DNA of 64,000 nt from Symsagittifera roscoffensis. Taxonomy: Eukaryota > Xenacoelomorpha > Acoela > Convolutidae. Below are positions 32,159-43,570 of the stretch, piece by piece. The DNA is taken from assembly GCF_963678635.1 (NCBI RefSeq), contig NC_087066.1, forward strand, positions 48,149,129 to 48,213,128, in the 5' to 3' direction. Below the pieces are notes generated by a model. The model was not told where the DNA came from, ran no database searches, and saw only the letters and a list, made by a program, of their open reading frames with translations. Numbering within the stretch: the stretch's first letter is position 1; the number at the start of each line of letters is the position of its first letter. The translations under genes were made by a program, and so were the position numbers.

Positions 32159-34921
32159 TTATTTATTAAAACGACCCAGAATATTAAAATTTTCCCGAAG
32201 ATCTGTGCTCTCCAGCTCTGACCTTACCCATTGCTCCACTTCTTTCGTGGCTAGCTCCTGTTTGACATTTTGCAACGCTGTCCTTGCCGCCAGACCGTAA
32301 TCCACCTTGAGTGGGCTCGCCGACTCTGCCTCCAGGTTCGAGGCTGCCACCTCGTCAGGCAGTGTCTTTACCTTCTTATTAGTAAAGGTCCTTTCTCCGA
32401 GACTCGGCCTCGTTCATCAGACATGCTCGACTGGCCTTGACACCCGAAAGAGCCTCTTCGTGGTGGGGATGTTTCGCGTCCGTCACTGCATTCCAAATCT
32501 GAGTGCAATCCGACTTGAAGTGTCCTTCCAAATTACAGAAGAAGCACCTCGGACCATATTTCATGATGAGCCCTCTGACGTACTCCTCGTGATACTCGTC
32601 GGTCGCGTCGACGTCGTCGAGAAATTAGCCTTTTGCCTTCATGTTCTGTTTGTATGCAGAACACGCGGAAACGTGATGGTCCATCGAACCACAATTCGCA
32701 CAAGACCTCCTCTTATCCATGTCATCGCGAGGCTTGTACCAACTGGAGTTCACACCAGTGTTTGTCCCGCTGTAGTTACCATAATTGCTGTAACGGTTTT
32801 GCGCCCTCGGTCTTATGAGTAAATATTCGAGTGACTTCATACGCAAATCATTGGGCGTGGGTACCTGGTCAAGTGACAGGGTGAATTGTGTGGCCAACAT
32901 CGTTTTCAACTCCTCACTCTTTACTCCGTCCATGAACTTCGAAGCAATCGCCAAGTTTCGCTCGGATATTCTCTCATCGGGATTGTTTCTCCTCCTAAGC
33001 AATTCAAGGTCGTCCAAAAATTTGTCTATGGATTCGTCATCTCTTTGACGCCTCTTTTCGAACTTCACCGTGGCCTGGTGCCCTTGTACTCCAGAGCCGA
33101 AACGATTCAGCAGGATGTCGAATATCTTGCGAGCGCTGTCTCTCTCATTGGTTCTTTTCGCCATTACACAGTTTAGTGCAGTACCCTCCAGGTTTCTTGT
33201 TAGCGCGCTGCACTCTTGTTTCTTGGAGAGACTCTCTTCCTCAAAGTGCAACTTCATCACTTCTACCCAAATATCAATGCAGCCGTCTGACTCGTCTTTG
33301 TATGACTTCGGCTTTTTCAGTGTCCTTCTTGACCTCTCTCCTCTCTCGGTTGACTTCGAGAGTTTAGTGATGAATGTCTCGAGAGATCTATTCAGAGGCT
33401 CAAACATGGAGGCATACATCGTTGTGTCCTGTGAGACTGTAGTCAGATCTGGCATTGAACTGACTTGTGGCACAGTTGGCAACCTTGTCTCCGGAGTAGC
33501 ATCTGCCTCCGGCGGGACCGGATTCGTCCAGCCAGGCCTCGACGGGGCTGCCCTTGGCCGCTCCCTATTCCTAGGTTCGTAGTTCGTTCTTGAATTTTGC
33601 TGGGCCCCGGCATAACTGCCCGTACCTTCTCCATCATTCGCATGGCGTGAGCGCTCCCTTGGGTTGCAACGCTCCTCCCAACTGCTCCCATTCAAGATCG
33701 CGTCAAGCTTCCGCATCATTAAGTCAGATTTGGCATCTAACCTTTTTTCCAGGCTAGTCATTGTATGGGCGTAGGTATTATCATGATCGTTCAACAATCG
33801 CTCGATCTCTCTTGTCATCCTAGCCTCTCTTTCCTCTGACTCCTTGTTTGCCTGTGCCAGGCTCTCCGCCAGGCATTGATCGGTGTTGCGAATCAATTGA
33901 GCCTGATCAACCCTCGCCTGCGACTTCACGTGCGTTAGTTCATCTCTCAAATTCTCAGGACCCTGGTGAGCTCTCTCGTCAACTTGATCTATTCTCTTAG
34001 TCATGTTTCGTCTCAATTCATCCAGGTCATTCAATACGTAAGCGAACATGTCACTTATATCGCCAGTTGCTCCCAATGGCGGGGTTAGCCCCAGAGAAGA
34101 TGAGGTCAACTGCGGCTGCAGCCTGGTACTTGATGACGCACCGCCTTTTTGCTTGCTCATTGACGTCATCAATCTGTCGAACGTTGATGTCGCTCCCATC
34201 GTTAACCCATCTGACATGGGCCTGGTCGGCGAGGCGGACGACGCCTTCCTGCTCATGTCGTTCCTTGGGCACGGTGTGAAGTTCACATCGGGATGGGTTA
34301 TCTCCGGGTGGTCATAACTGGAAGATAAACCTTCAGTTCGTAGTGACGCCATGCGCTCATCGTACAAAGACTTCCAGCTTTTCTTGGCCTTCGAACCCGG
34401 TTGTTCTTCACTCGGGCTTATACTCGACATCATCGCGTTGTTGCTCTGCTTGGCCAGAGATGAGTGGGTATTAGCTGGATGTGAAAATTCTCTTCTCCAC
34501 CTGTGACTCTTGGTCTCCAATTTAGACATTCCCGTGAATAACACTTCCTCTCGCGGCTCGACCTCGGAACGCTCCGAGGTCTCCTCCGTCCTCTCAACTT
34601 CCTCCGCTCGAGGTCCTCGCTCGGCTCAATGTCGGGTCGAATAAGCGTCCGTTCCCCTTCGTCAAAGGGGTCCACAAGCGTTTCGCTCGCGGGCCCGGCC
34701 TCGGCGCTCCGCCCTTGATCGCCATCGAAGTTTTTCTCGCTCCTTAGTTTCATTTCGCTCACTGAAAGATCAGCTTGACCTTTAGTCAATTCGTTTTCAG
34801 CAAGCACGTCGGAAGCGCTGCTGAACGAAGATTGGCTACGCCTAGTTTTAAATTTTTGCGTGCTTCCCTTGCTCAGCCTGGGAATTTTAGTAGTCGATCC
34901 TAACGAGTCCCTACGCTGCAT
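32159..34921 (-). pseudogene. Gag of the giant LTR element
   Basis: Gag builds the virus-like particle and binds RNA. The ATG at 34921 (MQRRDSLGSTTKIPRL) is the first after the leader. The N-terminal 400 residues are low-complexity with coiled coil (ESEEREARMTREIERLLNDH). The retrotransposon-gag domain lies about 33330-32850 (DIWVEVMKLHFEEESLSKK). Two CCHC zinc knuckles follow: CANCGSMDHHVSAC (about 32700) and CFFCNLEGHFKSDC (about 32530), separated by an in-frame TAA at 32625. Frame changes occur near 34540, 32380 and 32165. It is longer than usual for Ty3/gypsy Gag, mainly from the N-terminal extension. Confidence 0.9.
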
Positions 34922-35339
34922 ACTTTGTAATAAATAACAATATTCTTATAATTTAATGGCAATGTACGCGTATCGCAAACAAGTTCAAGTTAAATTACTT
35001 AACGCTGCCTCTTCGATCTCGTAAGTATCAAAAAGGTCTCTTAGATTTCTCAATGACAATCTTAGTGACTCAGCTAAAGTTACACACAGGGCCTACTCGG
35101 TATTTCTACAGTGCTAACTCAACCCCGTTGTATAGTATAACAGTATCACAAAGTTTTCACAAGATATAATCAATACACAAAACACAATTGATAATCAGAT
35201 AAGAATATCCTACAGGTGGCAGCGACCTTACGTCAGTATCAATTTACCGCCACACTCTTATCAAGTCACTGCTTTGTTAAAATCAAACAATCTTTGGTAA
35301 AAAGCAGTGATGATTAAGAAACAGATTAATAAAACTTAG

Positions 35340-35690
35340 TCTTAAAGAAAAAGACTTCCCTCAATCGGAACGATCCAAAAGAACGAAGCCCAGGACACAG
35401 TCTTCTCAAGTGAGTGTGTATTTGCCTAATACACCCACCGAGGTCTTCTTTTAGGTGTCCTGCGATTGCTCGAGCTGTCCTACTAAGTAGCTCAAGGCAA
35501 CCTCTGATCAAAAATTTCTAAAGTCTATGAAAAAGCTCCCCCACATCCGGAACGCTCCAAGTGCACGAGAGCAGGGAACAATTTTTCTTCTCAAGTGAGT
35601 GTGTATCTGCCTAATACACTCACCGAGGTCTTCTTCTATGTGTTCCCAGTTTGCCCGAGCTTTCCCATTAAGTAGCTCAAGGCAACCACA
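35340..35690 (-). repeat. Two ~165-bp direct repeats in the leader
   Basis: Copies at about 35340-35505 and 35525-35690, offset about 184 bp. Each contains 'ttctcaagtgagtgtgtat', 'ccgaggtcttctt' and ends in 'tagctcaaggcaacc'. They differ at scattered positions. Confidence 0.85.
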
Positions 35691-35889
35691 CAACCAAAAT
35701 CACAAACAAACAACATTTTTGGTTCGGGTACTTCTGATACACCCGATCTAGAATCCAAAGTTGATCACGAACTTCCGGGTCAAAATGGGCTCCTATGATC
35801 CTAATAAGCACGCCTAATATCCTAATATGATCTCAATTAAATGGATATTTTCTGTTTCCCAAACTGCCACAGAAGGTTTCCTCAAGTTT

Positions 35890-36240
35890 CAACAAGGAGG
35901 GTTGTTAATAGGTTTAAGTCTCTCCGGAGGGTTACTCCGGAGGGTTGTTGAGACACTTAGCCTACTTCGGAGAGTTACCTTGGAGGGTACCTTAGCCACC
36001 CAAGTGACTTCGGAGGGTTCCTCTTCACTCACTAAGGAGGGTCAATTAGAGGCGTAATATGCTCCGGAGGGTTACCTCGGAGGGTTCTTCCAAAATTTTC
36101 AAATTTTTTAACCTCACTTAGAAGGGTCTTCCACTAGCTTCAAAAAGCGTCTATGGGGGTTTGTTTTAACTCCTTCGGAGGATCCCGTGGAAAATTTCCA
36201 CTAAGGAGGGTTGCTAAAGGGCTTAAGTCACTCCGGAGGG
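35890..36240 (-). repeat. GGAGGGTT motif cluster in the leader
   Basis: About ten copies of 'ggagggtt' or near variants, often as 'ctccggagggtta' or 'cttcggagggttcc', at irregular spacing. On the element's sense (minus) strand they read AACCCTCC. Further copies occur near 36380, 36750, 37370 and 37760. The irregular spacing argues against a simple satellite. Confidence 0.75.
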
Positions 36241-37957
36241 TTCCGCAAAAATCAAGAAAACGGGTTGTTTTACCGCGGTAAAGCCTCCGAATGCGGTGTA
36301 AATTACTTAAAACCAGGTTAGTTGACACGGTCAACCTTCCCAGCAGGATAAAAAGGTGTTTTGATAAAATTTTCTGCCGCTCGGAGGTTTACCTATAATT
36401 TGGACCCTCCGAACCAAAAAACTCCAAACAATTTTTCTTTTCCGAGATTATCAAACCAAAAACGGTTGCGGTCCGGAAAAGGGGTCCAAAACGTCGACTT
36501 ATAGTACCAAAATTATCCCGATCGGTTGGATAGTCTTTGAGAAATCGCTAAAAACGTGTTGGTCCAGATGGCCTTTTTTCACCACCTATATAGGTTCTGA
36601 GAAACTTTTTCCGCAATTCCTATTGAAAGTGCCTAAAAATAATTGAAACGAGCGTAGCAGCCCTGTACGGCACTGGAATAATGCAAAAAACCAGACCAAA
36701 ATTGGTTTGAAGACAAAAATTTGGCCAATAACTATCAAATTTGGACCCTCCGATTCCTTCCTTTTCCAATCCTTAAGTCGTTAGCTCTATCCACGGAGCT
36801 AATCGGAGGGTTACTCAAGAGTTTTTCTGGCAGCCGAGCACGTTATGCTAGCACGCTCCTAACACAAAAAATTTTATTGCTCTTACTCTAAAAAATCAAA
36901 AACTCGATCCCCAAAACAGATTGACAAAATTAACAAAATTCCAACTTCTACTGAGTCTTTTCTCACGCGATTTCTTTAGTCAGGGGGATCAAACTACGTA
37001 GCTACTCCCTATATAAAAGCTTTTTGCTGTTCGGAAAAGCTCGGATATCCAAAAATTTGGGGGTCTATGGTGTGTCAAAAATCAGTAACTTTCGACAAGA
37101 TTTGGGTGTTTCTTGGGTCTAAATAGGAGACAAGTAATATATAATAAGGATAATAACCTATTAGTAGTCGTTAACTATATCCTCCTTTGCACCAAATTAC
37201 CTGAACTAAGACCCTTAACTCGCCAATCTTGCCCCCCACCACTTAAGTTTTGATGAAATAGTACCCGAACGATACTAAAATTGTTTCAACGATACCCAAA
37301 AGTCGTTGTGGATGTTGTCCCTGATGTCCTTGTTGAGCGTGGAATACGTCGGTCAGCTTGCCACTCTACCCTCCGACCACCGGCAAAATCACCATTAACG
37401 TGCTTAAATACTCAAATTACACTCAAGGGAGGGTATCCAACCCTTCACCAAAACACACAATCTTTCTATCAGAAATGATATAAATCAATCTGAAACAACA
37501 ACAATTAGGAAGGTCAGATCACATCCTGTCCGCAAATAACACATAAACTGTCACTTTATGTTTTTTACTGTTTTTTGGTCTTTTTTGGATTTTTTACTGT
37601 TTTTTTGTACTTTTTTGTTTTCAAATAAATTTATTCTTTATTCTTGAATAAATTTAGGCATTTTCTTGGTTATACACTACTTTTGTTTGGTTTTACGCTT
37701 TCTCTTTAATTGTTTTTGGTCCCGGGACCTTGGGACAAGCGGGCTCATGACTTCCCACCTAACCCTCCGGCCCCCGGAATTTTCGGTGTTAACTAACTTA
37801 AAAAGACTTAAAAAGCTAAATAGTACTAGGCGGAGGGTACGCACCTTTCCCCTAGTACAATAACGGTCATTAAGGCCTCTAACTCGGGCATACGCCCGGA
37901 GCAGAGAGGTCGTCGCTGAAACGTTTGCTGATCATGATGGTCTCATGCCTTTAACCG

Positions 37958-37975
37958 GCCCACCCAGGAGCGCCA
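37958..37975 (-). other. Primer-binding site of the giant element (tRNA-Asn-like)
   Basis: On the minus strand, 12 nt after the 5' LTR, TGGCGCTCCTGGGTGGGC pairs with the 3' end of a tRNA with CCA. It matches the complement of the typical eukaryotic tRNA-Asn 3' end at 16 of 18 positions (CT for TC in the acceptor stem), from my memory of that tRNA. The host tRNA may match better. Confidence 0.7.
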
Positions 37976-37987
37976 TAAAAACGTCTA

Positions 37988-38874
37988 TGTAACATTCGCC
38001 CAAATACTACACAGCGACGGAGCGTAGGAAAAGTACCTATTAACGACTGGCAGGCGTCAGTTACCTTAATCCTACTCGTTTTTCACCGTCTCGACCTTGC
38101 CAGTTGATTTTCTGGTCTGTTTAGGGCTAAGTAAAAAGTTACTATTTTTAGGCCATCAGTCAAACGACTTTTGATCAGCTTTCGTTTACATGCGAACACA
38201 ACCACATAGCTGAGTCTCGTATCCTCAGACTACGTGATTGCTATTAAAAACACGGCTCGAATACCCTATTTTATTATGTTTTTGTGTGACATTTCTATAT
38301 TAAATCCATTGGAGATGGATTGACCCTTTCCTCTTTCTAGCTACTCATACTCTAAAATATCAAATATTACCGGTGTTAATTCAAAGTTCTATGGCATCAG
38401 AGTAGCTAAAAAGTTAAGTTACTGCAGTCCTTCAACATATGACAGTCTCTGGGGGACCAAGCCTCCGCTTCCGTGTTCTCCTCGAGATAACGCTGTTATC
38501 ACTCCAAAATCGTGGCACGGGAGGGTTCCGCGGAATATTCCTTCCCCACTGAAGCCTCCTTTTCCACTAATTTCCACTGCTAAGGATCTTCTCGTGTGTT
38601 ATTGCCACGATAAAAGGCTCCGTTTTTCTCGTGTTCCCGCACGACCGTTTTTCACTATATTCGTCGTTGTTCTGTTTTTTTCGTTCTTTTTCGTCAAAAT
38701 GGCCGTCTTTTTGTATTTCTCAGAAATACTTGCCCGTCAATCGAAATTTTAAAAATTTAAACTTCCGGAAAATTTTAACCCTCCTTCGCAGCACTTCTTT
38801 GTTACTAAGGCCTTTAATCGCCTTTTTCTGTCCCGCCGGAAGTTTGTGCTGTGCCAATCTGGCAGAATGGCACA
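37988..38874 (-). repeat. 5' LTR, full length (887 bp)
   Basis: Element-sense ends TGTGCC...TTACA. It shares ~325 bp with the 3' LTR (37988-38114 and 38670-38874) with about six substitutions by eye, plus a T-run length difference. The central 560 bp is unique to this copy. Confidence 0.93.
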
Positions 38875-39699
38875 TTGATTTGCGTGGGCTTTTCTTTTCT
38901 GGGCTATTTTAACTGCTGAATTATTTTCGACTGGAACACCTTCTCGTGGGATAAAAATATGAGGGATAAATTGTCATGAAACCACAAAGTATATAGTGAT
39001 CAATTAAGCTTCCAGTGACGTAAAACTAAGATCAAACATCTTGCACCAATTTAATTTGCAACGATGATTTTTTCACCGGAATAAACGCTGTTGACGACAA
39101 ATCTATCGACATACAATTACAACAAATTGTTTTGAGACCAGGAGAATTTTGAGATCTGGAGATCAATCATTTTTAGATGAATGCAGAAACTATCTTCCAA
39201 AAAGGCAAGTTAAAAAGCCCTTTTTGTGCAAAACAAAAAACCACGTCGAACACAATATTTTAAATTTATGTTTTAAATTTATTAAAGATGTTTGCTTACT
39301 TAGTTAATTCTATCCAAAGCTCTCATCAAGGTTGTTTCCAGAGAAAGAATTAGAAGTGTCAAAGAACTACAGGAAGCTGAAAAAAAAAGTTTTTTTTTCT
39401 CAAAATGATTAAAATTTCAGTAGCCTCTTTCGGTTAATTCTTTCCAAAAAGTTAAGCCAGTTAGAGAAACTGGTTATGGCTTCTTTTCATCTCCTAAAAA
39501 GAAGTAGCCATACCTATTTTTGTTGGATAGCGTGATTTTCTTTCCATTTTTTACAATCTTGTAATGTTAGAAAGTTTTTTGAAAAAATAAATGCAGATTT
39601 TAAAAATTTAAAAAGAACCATGAAACGTTTGGTTGAAAAACTTTCTTTTGTAGAACATGAACGCATTTTTTCTTAGCTTCATTGTAGACACTCCAAAAC
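38875..39699. other. Flank between LTR element and MULE-type MITE, nothing recognised
   Basis: AT-rich, no coding character on either strand. Confidence 0.6.
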
Positions 39700-40565
39700 G
39701 GCGGTGAATCGACTAGCATGATGCTCGACTAGCATAAATTTTTAAAACTGAAAATCGTAACGACTAGCATGAAAATCAAAACAATTAAGTCAAATTGGAT
39801 CTCTTTAGTTATTCCCCACTAGAGTACATAGTAACGAAATGCCACCCCTATAAGCAAAAAATTCAATGATTAAGCATAATTCAGTTTTGTACCTAGTATC
39901 AAATCCCCCTTCTTTGTAAAAGGGGGAAAATCAATGATATCCGTTAGTTTTTTTTCTTCAAATTTATAAAACTATTAGACACAGGTGCGAGAGTTTATGA
40001 GTGGAGGCGGACTTTGAAATTTTTTTGAGCGGGAACGAGCTATGAAAAAATTGCCCATTTTTGATCTGTTTCTTCAAGATTTCGCCTGCGACGCAGAAAA
40101 TTTGGTAAAAATAGGGTCTTTATAATGATATTCGAGAGCTCAGACAATCAATTTGGTCGACCTTAAAAAATGTCAGCAAATTTCGAAAATGCCTCCCTCA
40201 TTGAAAAAAATCTCAGATTTTCTCCCTCCCGTCCCTGATTATACACAAAAAAACTAAATCACAGTTCGCTTTACGTCTTTCACAATTTGTGCAGCACTCA
40301 GAGCTCGGTTCACGCCATTACAGGTTGGGGTTGACTGATCAAAACTTTTCTTATATTTAAGGAATTTCATTTGTTTGTTGGTTGCTTCTTTTATCCATTT
40401 TTATTAAGCTAATAAGTTTGTGTTTTCTCAGAAATGCAAGTTTCAATTTGAAAGGATTGTTATTGTATTTCTGAGAAAAAAAGCTATGAAAATTATGCTA
40501 GTCGATACATTTTCAGGATTTCAAACTTTCATGCTAGTCGAGCTTTGTGCTAGTCCAGCGGTCAC
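39700..40565. mobile_element. MITE with 9-bp target duplication (Mutator-like)
   Basis: An 866-bp segment flanked by perfect 9-bp direct repeats CTCCAAAAC (39691-39699 and 40566-40574). The ends are imperfect inverted repeats: GGCGGTGAATCGACTAGC at the left, and GTGACCGCTGGACTAGC read inward from the right, followed by 'gctcgactagcat' in both. Nine-bp duplications are characteristic of Mutator-like elements, and a MULE transposase relic occurs at 14254-15488. No coding sequence. Confidence 0.75.
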
Positions 40566-40724
40566 CTCCAAAACCACTGCTTCTAAAAGGAAACATTTCA
40601 AAGCTCAGACTAAAGTGGTTGATTTAAACGTTAATTTCAGGAATTAAACTAAGCAAAGGTTCAATATTAACCCAAAATGATTATGTGTATTCTTAAAAAT
40701 TGAATGTAATCATAAATTAAACAA

Positions 40725-41160
40725 AATTGCTCGTATCATGGCAAAGCCTTGAATGTTTCGACTGCCCATTAATTGGTCTCGAATCAATTTTGGTGTATGA
40801 AATATTGAAAACAAAGTTTAGGCTGATAATATCAAAGTGTTTAAGTTTGAGTCGTTTATGGAATTAAGAAGACCAATTAACTTGCCTCAGTTCAACTTGG
40901 AAAAATATTATGAGTGGGGATAATTTACCACGCAAAAACTTTTTGTGTATGGAAACAAAATATCGAAGTATTAATGCAAAGACCAGTGCGCACTTAAGTC
41001 TAGTGCAAGCACACTCGCATTGCTATCCCAAGACTGCCTGATCGACGCCCATATGCGGTAACTTTCCCACAAAACAATCCCGGGCGTATATATTCCTCAT
41101 TCTGTTCGAAAGTCGGAACAATGAGGCCGTCCGTATAAGGTCATGGTTCTGAAAGTTCAG
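40725..41160. repeat. Degenerate relative of the 'tgctcgtatca' repeat family
   Basis: Starts 'attgctcgtatcatggcaaa' with 'gaatgtttcgactgcc', closely like the edge at 11061. The right side has 'gttcgaaagtcggaacaatg'. It looks like an old decayed copy. Confidence 0.5.
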
Positions 41161-41486
41161 ACAGACTGCTCTTTAACGTCGATGACAGATTATTTAAACT
41201 TTGCTTTAAGCTTTTAGTTACCAATTTCGATAAAACTTAAACAGAAAAAGATTGAAAACTCAACAGTAAAGAAACCTGGTGAAAACTTGTTGAAAAGAGT
41301 TTGACTGATTTGTTGCTATTGTTGGAGACAATTTAGCCGAATTACCTGAATTATCTTAATTTAATTTGACCTACTTCAAAACTGAAAATTAAATTTAAAA
41401 ATAAAGTTCTCCAGCAAACGTTCAATCAAGAATGGAAATTCAGCAATGATGCAAGAACTTATTGTCAAATTTTTTTGTTAATTAGA

Positions 41487-42367
41487 CAGCGGATCTAGGG
41501 TTTTCTCGACGTTTTTGAAAATTTTGTCGCCTTTTTTTTTAGGTCGGCCAAAAAAAATGATTTTCCGAGCTCCCCCAAGCAGTAAAAAGACCCTGTTTTG
41601 GCCACAATTTCTGCGCCGCGGGCAAAATTTTGAAACATAGCCAATCGAAGATTAGAAAAAAGTAATGAACGCAAGAAAACATAAAAAAAACACTGACTCT
41701 CTTGAAAAAATCTCAAATTTGAAAGAAAAAAAATAGATCGCTTCAGGCTTTAATTTCTGGAAAAATTTATGATTGGCGCTGTTCTGATAACGACCCATTT
41801 AGAAAAAACTGGATCAATAGCTAAGGTTTTAATTCCTCTGGAAATCTACAAATTAAATTCCACTTTCGAAACTAGAAATCATTCATGTTTTTTGCGCCAT
41901 TTCCACCTTTGTATTTAGAGGGTGCTATTTATGTCACTCTCAGCAGATGAGTTTCAGTTGAACTCAAACAGTGCTTATATACCTAAGTACATTCATAAAT
42001 GCATCAATATGTATGAATGCACAACTGTAGTTATTAGAGACTTTTAAGACTTTTCCTGAAAAATAAAAACAAAAAAATTAGCAAGACCTATATAAGAGTC
42101 TTCACTTCATTCCTTACTCTTAAGAAATCGGCCAAAAAACCGTTTTTAGGCACTTGTTGGTAATAAGCGTTTTGTGAAATCACGTTTTTTTGATCCGCTC
42201 CCTCTCCAAACATTAGTGTATGTTGGCGCCAAACGCGCCTTCAGAAAAAAGTTTTGGGTCCTTCACCCAAAAACGGATACCCAAAAATAGTACAAAGGGG
42301 TCTCTTTGGGTCGGCGGGGTGCCAAATCTCTGAAAAGAGGGTAACCGCCTGCCCTAAATCCGCCCCT
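41487..42367. mobile_element. hAT-like MITE, larger relative of 12227-12606
   Basis: Begins 'cagcggatctagggttttct' and ends 'ccctaaatccgcccct', inverted counterparts. It shares with 12227-12606 the blocks 'gaccctgttt', 'tctgcgccgc', 'aaatagtacaaagggg' and 'tttgggtcg'. The flanks do not show a target duplication, so one end may be eroded. Confidence 0.6.
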
Positions 42368-43341
42368 TTTTGTGATACTAAAAGTAATATAAAAAGTTCG
42401 GAATGCTGGGAAAAAATTTCTGAGTAAATAAAATTTTTTGCGCGACAAGCATATTGGGCTGGAAAACAAAACTAACACAAACCAAACTCGTTTGCAATCG
42501 AGCATGAGATAAAATAACAAAATCTGTCTACGAATTTGTGACCTATCAAAACCATTTGGTTCAGTAGACGGACCATGAAATATTTTTGGACTATATTAAA
42601 TATTACACGGATTTGAAGGTATTGAAGGACAGTATCTGTCATACAATTCTGTCTTTCAATACAAACACTTCTCTTGTATCATTTATTGTTTCTGGTTGAC
42701 CTCATAATTCAATTTGAAGATTTAACTAGCTTAAGGGAACGACAGATTGATTCAAAATATCTCAAAAAATTTGAAAACAGGTTTTAGCAAAGAAAAATTT
42801 CAAAAAGAACAAATTTTAAAATAATGTTCAACATTTCAAAATGCTCTTAATATAACAAAACTCGTATTCAGCTCATTCGACTCCAGCTATGATCAATTTT
42901 TATTGATTCCTGAAATTTCTAATTTTTCTTTCGAAAAATGCTGGTCATACAATTTTCATAATACTATATGATAAGCATTTTTTCGACTAATTGTCAAATC
43001 ATAAATTCGACAGTCCCAACGCCCTCAATATCCAAAACTCCATATTAGTTTTAAATAAAATGATCTACTTTACTTTGGAAAAAATGTTAATCATTAGGTT
43101 TTCATGTATGAAAATTGTATGACCAGCATTTTTTCATTCAAAAAATAAAATCTACTTTTTGATGACCAGAAAATTATAAAAGCCTCTAGAAGACCATACA
43201 TCTGAACCAAAGCTCTTTAAAACCATTTAGAAATTTTGTATGAAAGTTGTATGATAAGCATTTTTCCATAAATGCCATATATGAAATTGTACGATAAGCA
43301 TTTTTCTTCTATGAACGTCATCGCGGGGGTATTAATTTCAG
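42368..43341. other. AT-rich stretch with scattered 'gatcatacaatttt' motifs
   Basis: At least five short motifs of the type 'tggtcatacaattttcat' or 'tgataagcatttttc' in both orientations (42950-43310). The same motifs build the MITE at 45076-45943, so this is probably a decayed relative. Confidence 0.5.
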
Positions 43342-43570
43342 GACCCAGCTTCTTCAACTGATGCTGCAGAGTTTAAAAGGCCGCATGAATAGTACAACTT
43401 TTTCTAGGTTTGAATCCCACACTTCTTTAAATGTTAATGTAACTAAAGCAAGTGGAGATATTATGAGTACCCCAAATAAACTAAATATTGAGTTTTTAAT
43501 TTTAAAAACAATAAAAAGCAAATGTCTGTCTCATGATCAAAAGGAATATGAGAGAATAAAAGAGGAATAA
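43342..43570 (+). CDS. Possible terminal exon, unknown protein
   Basis: A fair acceptor ('ggtattaatttcag') is followed by an open frame of 75 codons to TAA at 43568-43570 (starting TQLLQLMLQSLKGRMNS, ending YERIKEE). Composition is plausible for protein but no family is recognised and no upstream exon was found. It could be chance. Confidence 0.25.

Larger units (their letters stand above)
34922..37957 (-). other. ~3-kb non-coding leader of the giant element
   Basis: No coding frame is convincing between the PBS and gag. It contains a tandem duplication (35340-35690) and a field of GGAGGGTT-type motifs (35890-36240, with scattered copies to 37860). An untranslated leader this long is unusual and could carry packaging, dimerisation or splice-donor signals; none can be proved here. 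Confidence 0.6.
16080..38874 (-). mobile_element. Giant (22.8 kb) Ty3/gypsy-type LTR retrotransposon
   Basis: On the minus strand, order 5' to 3': LTR (37988-38874), PBS, ~3-kb leader, gag, protease, RT/RNase H, integrase with GPY/F-type segment, macro-like domain, AT-rich spacer with a splice acceptor, a ~7.9-kb accessory coding block (coiled coil, two SGNH-type domains, unknown region), 3' UTR, LTR (16080-16409). Integrase after RNase H places it in the Ty3/gypsy (Metaviridae) order. Most such elements are 5-8 kb; known giants include plant Ogre and planarian Burro. The LTRs match at all but about six positions over ~325 shared bp, so insertion is fairly recent, yet at least ten stops and several frameshifts break the genes. 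The element is GC-richer than its flanks. A clean target duplication is not visible: ATTTG precedes the left LTR, and ATTTG occurs 3 bp beyond the right LTR. Confidence 0.93.
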
